Of a DNA stretch of 64,000 nt, positions 48,439 through 58,668 are shown one piece after another. The first letter of the stretch is position 1. Every line of letters starts with the position of its first letter. Source of the DNA: Chrysoporthe austroafricana (Eukaryota > Ascomycota > Sordariomycetes > Diaporthales > Cryphonectriaceae); the NCBI GenBank assembly GCA_001051155.2, contig JYIP02000001.1:1178001-1242000 (forward strand), read 5' to 3'. The position numbers were made by a program, and so were the translations under genes. A model generated the notes under the pieces. It saw only the letters and a program-made list of their open reading frames with translations. It did no database searches and had not been told where the DNA came from.

Positions 48439-49829
48439 GCTCCTTGCGCACCGTCCAAAATCGAATGAAAAGCAGTGCTGAAAATGACTTATGTGGTCAA
48501 AAAAGTTTGACATATTCGATCACTAAATTCGTACTGTTGATATTGTCCATTCTCGACCGATGGCTGCCAGCAGCATATCAGTACATAGTTCTCCCCTTAT
48601 CCTTTGCGGTGAAAGAAGCACTTCGAATGAAAGCTTCGACATCTACTTTAAGTCCGCAGAATCGCCCACCTTTATTGACTGTGGCCCAACGTCATTAGTC
48701 AGCCGGGAATGTTCTACATTCGGGCTCCTAGCAGTGTGACATGTATCTTCGCAATGTGCCGTAATCTCATGATTTGTTGCCATAGTATCACGGTGGACTG
48801 GACCGGATTACGACCGAGAACGTTTGATTGAGTAGTTACGACGTGCAACTTGAGAATTATCCTGGTACACTTTATAGCCATGAAAATAAGGACTCAACCC
48901 GAGTAGCGAAGATCATCTGGTCGGTTTCGTCAACCTTGCACAACGAGCTAGGGAACTGTAAACCACTCATCAAACGTTTTCAACACCAAAGTAGCAGCCT
49001 CTTCGGGAATGGCTCAGATTGTGCTCTACCGAACGAAGCATACTGAACGATCTGCCAAGCTATGTATAATCACTGTACCTGGTGTTTCTTCACCGGGTCT
49101 CGTGGAAACGAGAGTGCCCTTATCAGTGGCTCAGGGGCGGTGGGCGGTCATCGTGTGAAGTTCGGCTTGTCTTACAAAGTCTTGCTCTTCCAGCCCTTCC
49201 CGACGGGTATGCACAGATGTACACATTTCCACCGGATACCCGTGCGAGGCCACCGCGGATGGGAAAGTCTAGCCCACGCCTTGCACAACATGAGCTATGG
49301 ACTAAGTTCAAGCAACCGAGTTTTGTTCAACGGCAAAGCCTGAAGTCTTCGATGACACGGGAGCTCTGCGCATGCACTTAGAATTTTTTTTTTTTAAAAA
49401 AAAATAAGAAAACCCATTTGCTGAGAATAAACGGGATTTTGGGGGGTTACCGAAGCCCAGCCAGGAGATGATCGACATGCGATGTAATTAGCTGAGGCGA
49501 TATGCTGAGGCTGAAATACTAATTCAGTGCCTGTACTCTCGGCCAAGCCGAGAGCTCCAAGACTGATCGTTGCATCGCCTGTAGCATACCGAGCGTCTTC
49601 TCGTCTCACCGCTGCGCAATACCAGCTAGCTGAACTGTCTCGACCTTTGTATTCCTGGGCTCAAAGATGGTGCATGTGAGTCGTACGGAAAACGGCCGAT
49701 AAATATACTGGCCATGGCCAGCAAAATGCGAGCGTCATCCTGCTTTCATCATAACAAACATTGTCATATTGGCATCTCCGGCGCACAGAAATCAACGTTC
49801 ATCCTTTCCTGCGCAAAAAGCAATCAAGG
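48439..49829. other. Intergenic region
   Basis: This is 1.4 kb with a T12A10 palindromic homopolymer junction at about 49384-49405. No gene is supported apart from the presumed promoter of the small secreted protein gene, where a GATAAATATA sequence lies at about 49697-49706. Confidence 0.5.
49384..49405. repeat. T-run/A-run junction (about T12A10)
   Basis: A homopolymer T tract is directly followed by an A tract, making a perfect short palindrome. It lies between the dioxygenase and the small secreted protein gene. It could be nucleosome-depleted DNA or a bidirectional polyadenylation region. Confidence 0.6.
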
Positions 49830-50206
49830 ATGCATCTATTCCACGTCCTCCAAGTGGCAGTCTGCTCTAATCTCCTCCAGATCGCAAACGCGCAGCCGTG
49901 GGTGAGGGTCGCAAAGGTAAGCTGCAGCAAATGGCCCTATGGACGTATTCGGTCTTTTCTATTCCACGTAGATAAAGCTGACTTAGAGTGTCTTTGCAGA
50001 TCGAAAATGAGGGCAAAATCAACAAATCTACGCGGAACTGCGTGGTGCCACCACTCCCAGTTTCGTGTGCAGCCAAGGCGAATGACGCACATTTAACCTG
50101 CATGCCGGGGGAGGGTTGGTTCTGCGAGTGGGTAGATCCTGTTCATGACTCCCCGGCATTTTCGCCAACAAACATGTCATGTGCTGGATGTCCTCCTGGG
50201 CCGTGA
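49830..50206 (+). CDS. Candidate small secreted cysteine-rich protein
   Basis: Two short exons, 49830-49916 and 50000-50206, give a 97-residue protein that no single open frame shows. The first exon encodes a start Met and a moderately hydrophobic leader ending in an ANA|Q signal-peptidase-like site. The intron has donor GTAAGC, a CTGACTT branch region and a TCTTTGCAG acceptor, and it joins in phase 0. The mature part (about 74 residues) has six Cys, in the contexts RNC, VSC, LTC, WFC and SCAGC, the even number typical of disulfide-bonded apoplastic proteins. A TATA-like sequence lies about 130 bases upstream. No family is recognised. Small size means a chance structure cannot be excluded; the splice signals, leader and Cys pattern argue for a real gene. 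Confidence 0.45.
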
Positions 50207-51160
50207 GTTGGGGGAGAATGCTAGGCCTGAGGTTTGGACCCTGGGAGGATCGGGAGAACAGTTGGAATATATACTCTGCGGCATGGATTCCTAGTCTGTG
50301 AATCACAGGTCTCTAGTCTCTTATGATTTATGTGCACTACCCCTGTGGCCTTCGTATGATATCTGTGGATTCAGTCTGAAGACTCGGTCTAGTCTAGGCT
50401 CGGTACGTGGAAGAAAACAAAACGAAACAAACACACTCAAAGGGAAGGTGGAAGAAAGAAAAAAAAGGCGAAGGACACTCACAGCAAGGCTGACACGACA
50501 ACCGGAGTTTCCAAATACACGATGCTTTATCACACAACTAAAAGTGCTTTCATTGCTTCATACCGTCGAGGTATCTGACAGCGGTGGGCCTTCATCACAG
50601 CCGTACGCAGGTCCGACGCAGTGAGTTTGTCTCGAACTATTTTCGGTGCATGACATGGCGTGATGGTTGGGCGGCAAATGAACCAGGTTGGTTCTACCCT
50701 GATGCAAAACGGCGGGTAATTAAAGATTGGACGCCCTCTCAGATAATTGCACAAGAGGGACAGACAATAAAGAGATCTTATCAGTTTCAATACCTTGATC
50801 TTGAGCTCTTATCTTCTGCAAGATTGGGAATATGCAACTGGGCGAGAGACCTCGGTGATACTCGGTCGCTTCGGTGAAACAGGTAGGCGGCTCCTGAGGC
50901 CTGATGTCTCCACAAAAGCACTCCTGCGACAGAGAGTCTTGCACTTGTCTCTCACAGACGCTGACGAAGGCATTTCTTGCTGAAGATGGGATGGACAAGA
51001 AAAGAGCATGGGTCACCATCCTAATCTTGCACTATCAGTATGAGGGAAATATATAAATATTTCAGCCTCCGCATGTGTCATGAGACCGGATGGCTGCCAT
51101 CCGTGAAGGAAGGAGGCGTTTATACCATCGCTTATTCACAAATCATAAACAGAATTCATT
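50207..51160. other. Intergenic region
   Basis: This is 950 bases upstream of the proline-rich hypothetical gene. Short frames only; no supported element. Confidence 0.5.
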
Positions 51161-52141
51161 ATGGAAATCTCGGTACCGCTGAATCTCATGCCGCAGTCCC
51201 GGCCGCCACCGACGTTTGCACCGTTCAAGCTGTCAAACGCAGGACAGACGCCACGCCGTTTCAACACGACTATCCCTGCTAATCTTCCTCAGCGGAGGCT
51301 ACAAACTCGCGACCCAACACCGCCTCGGCCTATATATCCAACCCCCAGGACCCCGGAGGAAGCGCATACAAATCCATGGAAAATGACACGCGAGTTTGAC
51401 GAGATTCTTCAATCATACAGCCAACCCGAATCCGACTCCGAACCTGGGCCTCAGCCTTACGTGCAGGACCTGGTGCAACAGCCTGAGATTTTGCAGCAGA
51501 TACAACCCAGCCTGAGAAGTGACTTCCGCAGGATGACGAACCCAAAAGAGATTGTGCATATCGGCTTTAATCCCAAGTATGGAGTCCAGAGGCCGTTGAC
51601 ACCGGATGGCAGCAGGGCTCCAAGCCCAGTCGACAACCAAAAAGCAAAAAGTATTGAGGAAATTTCCCACCCAGTCACACCGCCACACTCATACCATGTA
51701 GAGAACACTGGATACTCGCCAGAATGGATCACCCAAGAAACACAGGACATTACCAACGCAGCGTGCTACGACCCAGATCCAGACCACGGCATTTATACTT
51801 ACGAAAATGACACATACAACCTGGCGCCACCGGCCGAAACCATACCAACGGTGGATATTGCTGAGGATTTGGAGCTTGAGGGGCCGCGGCAAGTGCCGTA
51901 CGATCACCGAGAGACGATGTTTTTTGTAAAGGAAGATATAGATTTTTTCATGGCCCTCGTCGGTGGTTCAGACCCCCCGACGGCAACAACTGAGACGCAG
52001 GCGGTCATTGCGGAGGAGCAAGAGATATATAGACGAAGTGAAGATGCGGAGATCCAAGAGTCATCTTTGCGACGACAGGAGGAATTGAAGACGATGCAGA
52101 GTGATTTGGATTTTTGGATGTCGCTCATGGAGAGGGCCTGA
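51161..52141 (+). CDS. Hypothetical proline-rich acidic protein with duplicated C-terminal motif
   Basis: This is an intronless frame of 326 aa with no recognised domain. The N-terminal 60 residues are Pro/Arg-rich, and the middle is Pro/Gln/Ser/Thr-rich and predicted disordered, with several TPP, SPV and TPD proline-directed sites. The C-terminal third is acidic. It contains two similar short segments: EDIDFFMALV (about 258-267) and SDLDFWMSLM (about 314-323), pattern D-[IL]-D-F-[FW]-M-[AS]-L-[VM]. The protein ends four residues after the second copy. The low-complexity base composition (less GC-rich than neighbours) suggests a lineage-specific gene. The long uninterrupted frame and an ATG in good context (ATTATGG) support translation. 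Confidence 0.6.
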   Translation: MEISVPLNLMPQSRPPPTFAPFKLSNAGQTPRRFNTTIPANLPQRRLQTRDPTPPRPIYPTPRTPEEAHTNPWKMTREFDEILQSYSQPESDSEPGPQPYVQDLVQQPEILQQIQPSLRSDFRRMTNPKEIVHIGFNPKYGVQRPLTPDGSRAPSPVDNQKAKSIEEISHPVTPPHSYHVENTGYSPEWITQETQDITNAACYDPDPDHGIYTYENDTYNLAPPAETIPTVDIAEDLELEGPRQVPYDHRETMFFVKEDIDFFMALVGGSDPPTATTETQAVIAEEQEIYRRSEDAEIQESSLRRQEELKTMQSDLDFWMSLMERA

Positions 52142-53122
52142 GTGTGGCTCGCGGCTCTTCTGTGTCAAGGTCTGGCATTAATATTGACGAACTGAGGCTA
52201 CGAAATTCTGACTTGTAGAAGCGCTGCAGCTTCATGACGGGAGACTGCTGTGAGATGAGAAAAGGGATGAAGCGACTTAAAATTTTCGAGATGCACATAT
52301 TATGATAGTATAGATGGCAAGCGAGCACCGGCTTCGCCTTTCTTAATCATGATTAGTTTATCAAATCTGGCTCCTTGACAACTCCTTGAATGTTGTGCAT
52401 ATTTCTTCTCGTTACACATTTGTCTACTCCGTTGTAGGCTGCCATAGATGTATAGATCTCACGGATCTCGCGGCCGTTCGTACCCAGTGTACTTAAAGAA
52501 CATATTACCATATGTTGACATGTAGAGAAGTAGAGTAACTTCATAGGACCACTCTGCCTTAATGTCAACCTATTTAAATACCTGATAGTTCATGACTAAG
52601 AGACGAAGATTGAAGTTTTTGATTGGTTTAATTACGACCTAGGCAGCCAGTACACGTGGACCGCTGCAGCAGAGATTTGAAAATTACCACCGATAGTTCT
52701 CGGGTATCTATTCAACTTGACACCAGGTCAACAAAGGTCTTGGTTAAGGGGATGCTGGTGCCCTGAAGACATCTGTACTGTGGTGGCTCTAGGAGGCGAG
52801 CCTATGTATAATTAATTTAATGGATACGATCGCCGGCAAGGTCCACGGGTCGTGGAAACGAAAATGCCATTTCTGCGACTCGGTATCGAAATTATAACTA
52901 GCTGGTCTAGCATTCTACATGACGGCTTTTTGGATCTCCTTTTGGGATATTGAGGGCATCATCAAGGAACCGTCGTCGGTAACAGGGATGGTATTGAATT
53001 ATCATAGAGCGTGTACTCAAACAATGAGATCGCACTCAATTTACAAAACATAACCCAAGCCCTTCAGTTGCTCTCCAGACTTTTGCTGTATCCGGAGCCA
53101 TCTGCATTCTGTCTTGGGCTCA
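52142..53122. other. Intergenic region between convergent genes
   Basis: This is about 1 kb of A+T-richer DNA between convergent genes; only 3' UTRs are expected. No coding frame or repeat is supported. Confidence 0.5.
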
Positions 53123-53692
53123 TCAAGCAAATGACTTCCCAGCCTTCTGCGCCGTCCACGTTGCAATGAGATCCATCAGCGTCGGGGAAAGCGCATCATA
53201 TGTCGGCAGTCCCTTCTTCTCAAGGGTACCGCGCACCTCATCCATCTTCTTGGGATCGTAACCCTGCTCAATGATCGAGCTCACAAATGCCGCAAACTGC
53301 GGCTCCTGCCACCCCTTCTCATCGGACAGCTCAACATGGACGAAGTCGAGCCCCTTGAATGGGTGGTCATTCTCGATGCGTCCGAACATATGCACGCCGC
53401 ACTCCCGGCAGGCGTTGCGCTGGATAGTGGCGCTGCTGTCCAAGACGTGAAGCTTGTTCTCTCCGGCGGTAACCTGGAGCTTGTCTCGCGGGACGACGGC
53501 CACGACACTGAAGAGGTAGCCCTCGGGCTTCCAGCATTTGCTGCACCCGCAGGCGTGGTTGTGCGCGACATTGGAGGAGAGAGTGACCTCCACGGGGCTG
53601 CTGGAGCATTTGCAGTGGAGTTTTCCACCGGGGAAATTGGGGTCGCCCTTGGTGAGGCCGTTGTCAATGAGTGGATGGAGAGATGGCGCCAT
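53123..53692 (-). CDS. GFA-family (glutathione-dependent formaldehyde-activating / CENP-V-like) protein
   Basis: This is a zinc-binding protein of the GFA family, 189 aa, in one exon. Some bacterial members bind S-hydroxymethylglutathione, but the activity of fungal members is not settled. The zinc ligands are in the expected pattern: CKC (C27, C29), CGCSKC (C48, C50, C53) and CREC (C95, C98), followed by [10 protein letters not shown]. The Met at 53692 was chosen because [10 protein letters not shown] is the conserved start; the frame extends 31 codons further upstream without support. It is divergent from the FAD monooxygenase, with 1.16 kb between starts. Confidence 0.92.
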   Translation of the reverse strand: MAPSLHPLIDNGLTKGDPNFPGGKLHCKCSSSPVEVTLSSNVAHNHACGCSKCWKPEGYLFSVVAVVPRDKLQVTAGENKLHVLDSSATIQRNACRECGVHMFGRIENDHPFKGLDFVHVELSDEKGWQEPQFAAFVSSIIEQGYDPKKMDEVRGTLEKKGLPTYDALSPTLMDLIATWTAQKAGKSFA

Positions 53693-54855
53693 TTCTAGTG
53701 GTGTTCTTCGAGACGAACCTGAGATGTCGAGGAAATCGAGCAGGATGGGAGAGAATCTCGATGAGAAAACCCCCTCCCAACCCATCTGCAGGGCAGAGAC
53801 AAGCTCTTAAAGGAGTGGAAGGTCTGGGTGCCCCTCAATCATGAGGCCAACTTCTGGAGCTGGATCCACGAATGACTGCTCGGCATCAGCATTCTCTCCA
53901 TGTCTCCGAGAATCTATCTCCAACGCCATCGCACTGACCGTCCTGCACCGTATAACCTTGATCTCATCATCTTCCCGAATGCCGAGATATTTCCCCTGGG
54001 CAGGTCGGTGTAAGGTGTCGATCTAGCACTCTTGTGGCCTGTGGCAGCAGACTGTTCGGTTGCGTGGCACGCCGAGCCCGGCCGCGGGGTCATAATTAAT
54101 TACCCAGGTATCTGACGTATTGAGTTTGTTGGAGACGCTTTCAGTTTCACGAAGTGTCGTCACCTGCGGCCTACAACAGGAATGTTTATGTCCAAAACGA
54201 TTGAGAAGAAGTGATGGCCAGACAGACTGAGGCCTATGGTGTGTTTGACTTGTACAGCATCTTTATACATGGGCAACCAGTTTGAGGACTTTGATGGCCA
54301 GGAAAGCATACAGCCCAGCGTTTGCAATACCGGAGAATAAGTAATTACCGAAACCGCAGTTTCAATTAGGTTTAATAGCGAGCTTCCCCCACACTTTGCC
54401 CAACTTACTAGGTTGCGCGCCAAGAGGGAGAGGAGTTCCGGTCGATGCTTAGGTGTCTCAATCTGTGTATCGCAACAATCTACAACTACCGGATGGCTCG
54501 GTATTGATATTAATGTTCGTAAAGCTTGCAAAGCGGTGGGACTTGCGCAGCTCTTTCCACATGGTGGAGGACTGAAAGCCTCCTAGCAATCGACCCGATA
54601 CATGAGGAGCGATGTGAAAGCGTAAAATAGTTATACCCCGAGACGATCCGGCTGTAGAACGCTAATGCAGCCTAATATTACCCGGCACGTGTGGGGTAGC
54701 ACTTTGCTTTTCACTAGTGGTGAGTTCGATGTCATTCATCACCGCGCCAAACGCTGATACTGTCTTCGATCCAGAGAATACATCCCACAGTCTATTTAGA
54801 GTTCAACGTAACGAGTGCTTCTTTATATACCCTGTCTGACTGTTTTGTCAGTCAC
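53693..54855. other. Divergent promoter region
   Basis: This is 1.16 kb between the GFA gene (-) and the monooxygenase (+). A 123-codon minus-strand frame at 54160-54531 has no domain and is not accepted. Nothing else is seen. Confidence 0.5.
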
Positions 54856-56252
54856 ATGAAGGGAGACGCCCCCGAAACCAACAGGCCATCCGCCCCCTTC
54901 CGCATCGCCATCGTGGGTGGTGCTATAGGCGGTCTCACAACCGCACTCTTCCTTGACCACTTCTGCCACACCATTCCATCTCGTCCCCATGCAATCTCCA
55001 TCGATGTGTACGAACAAGCCTCCGAGTACCGTGAGATTGGCGCGGGCGTTGGGCTTGGCCTCAACGCCGCAAAGCTGATGCACGTGATACCCGGCGTGGG
55101 TGAGCGCATAAACTCGATCCAGGGGCGGCTAGACAATAGCTGGTTCACGTTCGTGAGGTGGGATAACGGCCAGCGAATCACGCATGTGGACACCCCAGTG
55201 CAGGATGACGATCCGGTGCGGCCAATCTCCATGGCGCGGAGTGAGTTTCTGGAGGTGTTGCTGGGGATTATTAGGGAAAGGGGCGTCGCAAGGTTGCATA
55301 CGAGAAAGAAATTCTCTTCTTGCAAGGCATGGAGTTCTACGCTCTAGCAGGATTGTGAGAGTCTGGCTGACGCTCTGTCAAGGATCTGGGTGGAAAGGGC
55401 GTTTTGATCACCTTCGCTGACGAAACAACCGCCGAGGCAGACCTCCTCATCGGCAGCGACGGCATCCACTCCGAAGTCCGCAAGCAATACATTACCGGCA
55501 AGGCCCTGTACAGCGGCAAGATCGCCTACCGCGGTGTCATGCCCGTCTCTCAGTTGCCCCATGACACGTGGCCCGGGCGGTCGTCGTCCGGCCAGATCAA
55601 CTATGCGGTGAGCTGGCTCGGGCGCCACAAACACTTTCTAGTATTTCCCATCAGCAAGACGAAGTCTCTCAACATCGTTGCTTTCATTTCCAAGCGCGAG
55701 GAGGAGATCCCAGATCTACAGGAGAGCTGGACGAGCACGTGCGACAGGAGGGAGCTGGAGGAAGATTTTAAGGACTACGAGGAGACTGTGCAGAAGGTGA
55801 TCCAGCTGATGCCGGAGAGGCCTTCGAAGTGGAGGATCAACGACCATGAGCCGGTGTGCCAGTGGCATTTCCTCGAGGGCAAGGTTGTGCTGGTGGGCGA
55901 CGCATGTCACGCAACCACGCCGCACCAGGGTGCTGGAGCTGGGCAGGCCATCGAGGACGGATATATCCTTTCGAAGGCGTTGGCGGATTGGGTGTCAAGT
56001 GGGAGGAAGGCATCACTAGCGAAGTGGATGGATCTATACCAACGGATCCGGCTACCAAGGGCGCAGAAGGTGGTGACGACGAGCCGGCAGGCGGGTGAAC
56101 TCTACGATTTTGAGTCGTCGGACTTGATAGATATGCCATATGACGAGGCTGAGCCGATCGTGGCTGACAGATTGCAGGATCGGATGAATTGGATATGGAC
56201 AGAAGAGCTTGATTGTGTATATGACAAGCAAAAGGAAAAAGCAGGCTTGTGA
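54856..56252 (+). CDS. FAD-dependent monooxygenase (salicylate hydroxylase-like)
   Basis: This is a class A flavoprotein monooxygenase, probably hydroxylating an aromatic substrate with NAD(P)H. The exons are 54856-55326 and 55383-56252 (446 aa). The dinucleotide-binding motif is VGGAIGGLTTA near the N terminus, the DG motif lies in IGSDGIHSEVR, and the GD motif is VGDACHATTPHQGAGAG. The first frame ends at a TAG shortly after KKFSSCK, and no GT donor joins the two halves. A GC-AG intron (AAG|GCATGG ... CTGAC ... TCAAG|GAT, 56 nt) joins them in phase and gives the expected spacing. If GC splicing does not occur, the gene is interrupted. The gene ends 109 bases from the convergent DNA glycosylase. 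Confidence 0.83.
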
Positions 56253-56361
56253 GCGAGCCGTTCTGGTCTACCTAGGCATGATATGGTGAGAACCATTACC
56301 CTGAAGATTTGCTGCGAGTTATTCGTGCACGTTCTTGTTTAAATCAATGGCTGAGCGTCTT

Positions 56362-57471
56362 TCACTCGGAGTCTTCTTCTTTGAGTGCGGCCTCCGCCTC
56401 CTCCTTCACTTCCTGTCCAGCCTCACCCTGCAACTTGCTTTTCCTAAACGCCTTTCTCAGCTCACATTTCCCTAAGTTCCTCCCACCGGCTTTACATTCA
56501 TCACACTTCTTACCGTGGTTGACCAACAGGATATGTAGTCCAAACTTATCCTCATCGGGGATTCTCGCATCCAAATGCTGATGTGTCTCATCCCGACTCG
56601 CCTTTGCGGGCCTCCACCCAAGCAAACCCGTGATGCGATGCACGTGCGTGTCAACCGCGAAGCTCTCCCTGCGCAGACAGAACAATAACACGCAGCTCGC
56701 CGTCTTGGGCCCGACCCCTTGGAAGCTCAACATCTCCGTCATGGCCTCCTCGCTTGTCGTATCGTGCAGGTGATCCAGGCTGTAGGTCCCGTATCGCTCG
56801 TGAACCTGCTCTAGGATACTGATAATCACCTTGCTCTTCACGGCGCTCAGCCCGCCGCACTTGATCGCCTCCTGCAGCTTGGCCCTACCTCCCTCGACGA
56901 TGGCGTCCCACTTGTCGCTCCGTCCGTAGGTCTTGTCCATGCTCTGCTTCGCGCGCGTGCTATTCTTGTCGCTTGTGTTCTGTGACAGGATCGTCCGCAC
57001 CAGGGCGTCCAGCACAGACGGCGAGTCTCCGCACCCGGCGCGCTCGGAGGGCGCAACGACCTCATCCGGCCGCTTGCGCTCTCCATGGAGGGAGGCGAGG
57101 ATCTTGTGCGCGAGCTTGCACTCCTCAGGCGTGGGCCGGGGGAAGTCCGGGAAGGGAGATGCATTGGCGTAGGCGGCGTAGGCCTTGAGTTTCCTGTCCT
57201 TCAGGTCGGCGGAGCCGGAGGCTTTCTTCTTGTTGCTGGCATTACTCTGCTTCTTGGGCGACGGGGTGGCATCTGGCTCCCGCTTGATCCTCTTGGGCGT
57301 ATCGCCCTCAGCTTTGAGTGCCGCGCGCTTGCGCGGAGTTGTCTTTGGTGAGTCCTGGGGCTCGTCCTTGAGTTGAGGTGAGGGTTGGACCTCGGCCTTT
57401 GTTCGGACTGCTCGCCGCGGAGTCGATCTGGTCGGTGCTGCGCTGGCTTCTGTGCGAGTGCTCCTAGCCAT
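56362..57471 (-). CDS. HhH-GPD DNA glycosylase (endonuclease III-like)
   Basis: This is a nuclear base-excision-repair glycosylase of 369 aa in one exon. A basic, Pro-rich N terminus (1 to about 90) with KR-rich nuclear-localisation-like clusters precedes the HhH-GPD core. The hairpin is FQGVGPKTASCV with the lyase-type Lys256, and the catalytic Asp274 lies in AVDTHVHRI. This points to a bifunctional Nth-type enzyme. The C-terminal cysteines, C323-x2-C326-x9-C336, do not make the usual four-Cys iron-sulfur loop. The ATG at 57471 has a better context (ATCATGG) than one five codons upstream at 57486. Confidence 0.9.
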   Translation of the reverse strand: MARSTRTEASAAPTRSTPRRAVRTKAEVQPSPQLKDEPQDSPKTTPRKRAALKAEGDTPKRIKREPDATPSPKKQSNASNKKKASGSADLKDRKLKAYAAYANASPFPDFPRPTPEECKLAHKILASLHGERKRPDEVVAPSERAGCGDSPSVLDALVRTILSQNTSDKNSTRAKQSMDKTYGRSDKWDAIVEGGRAKLQEAIKCGGLSAVKSKVIISILEQVHERYGTYSLDHLHDTTSEEAMTEMLSFQGVGPKTASCVLLFCLRRESFAVDTHVHRITGLLGWRPAKASRDETHQHLDARIPDEDKFGLHILLVNHGKKCDECKAGGRNLGKCELRKAFRKSKLQGEAGQEVKEEAEAALKEEDSE

Positions 57472-58668
57472 GATGCTACGAATCATACAGAAGGCAGGCT
57501 GGATGAGGGTTGTGGAAGCACGTCGCAGTTCATTTGTGGAAGCGAAGACAAATGGGCTTCAATTCGTAACGCCGAAACACATCTGAGTGGTGATGTCACC
57601 TGATCTCGGTGCCTGGTCTCTGACTTACAAGGGTGGCCAGTTGACCGTTAGCGCTCAGCAGCCCCTGGAGCCCCTGACAGCAGTTCGAGTGCCTACTCCA
57701 TCAGCCAAGCCGCGAGCCTGGCGTCACCTAGGCATTCGATTTCCACTTTCTCTGTGACTTCACGGCGGGTTAGTATTCTGAATTTTCTATCCTTAGGTTG
57801 TTCTCTTGTTTTTAGGTACTGATCACCTGTTTACGTATTGGATGACGCTTGGTTATTGAGGTTAATGAGGTAATTCGCTGCGGCTTAAGGACAAGCCGAC
57901 TCGTGGTCCAGTGTTCGCGAACAATTGGTCAATTGCCGATAAAATGTTAATAGACGGTTATCTTGGGAGTAATTAATCTTGGACCGTCGAGAACAGCCAG
58001 CGAGTGTTTGATGTTGCCACAAAGAATGTGTATTCGTTGAGACGCCATGATAGAGTTAGGTTGTGAGGTAAATGTTTCTCGTATAATAATCAATACATAA
58101 TATAATCATCGCGGGCGCAGTCCATTTGCTATAGTATCAATCGGGGATGGTTTATTATTTTTCTGCAGGTTGGGAATCTTCACACTTTGATATAAAGATT
58201 TATACCATAAGCCTGTCTAAAGGTGGTCGGTCCCGTGTGCTCGCTGTGGCATGATCTTATATATGAGACTGCCCTTTATGACTATCACGGCTAGGCGTAC
58301 GGCGGTCACAAAATTTCAAAACATACCTAACTACCTACAAGAACACAAACAATATCCCCAAGGAATTCACGTCTTTAGCTACTACTAGGGGTTACGCCAT
58401 CAACACCATGAGAACTTGAATCGTAAATGGTAAAACTATTGTAGATGCGATGCATCTCAGACGATTAGGATGATTTAGGTGATTAGACTGAATTAGATGG
58501 TAACTGCTTCTAGTATCATTGGAATCTGTATACTTCCAAAGTTATCTTATTCCCACGTTGACTCTTTTGATGGCGTGGGCTCAGAGACGTTCCGCTCCCA
58601 ACTTCGTCACGCGCGGGATGTTGAAAGTTGGCCCAAGACTCCAGAGCATCTGAGAGCTAACCAGCATT
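57472..58668. other. Gene-free stretch
   Basis: This is 1.2 kb between two minus-strand genes, A+T-rich from about 57.8 to 58.5 kb. No gene, repeat family or RNA is recognised. Confidence 0.5.
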
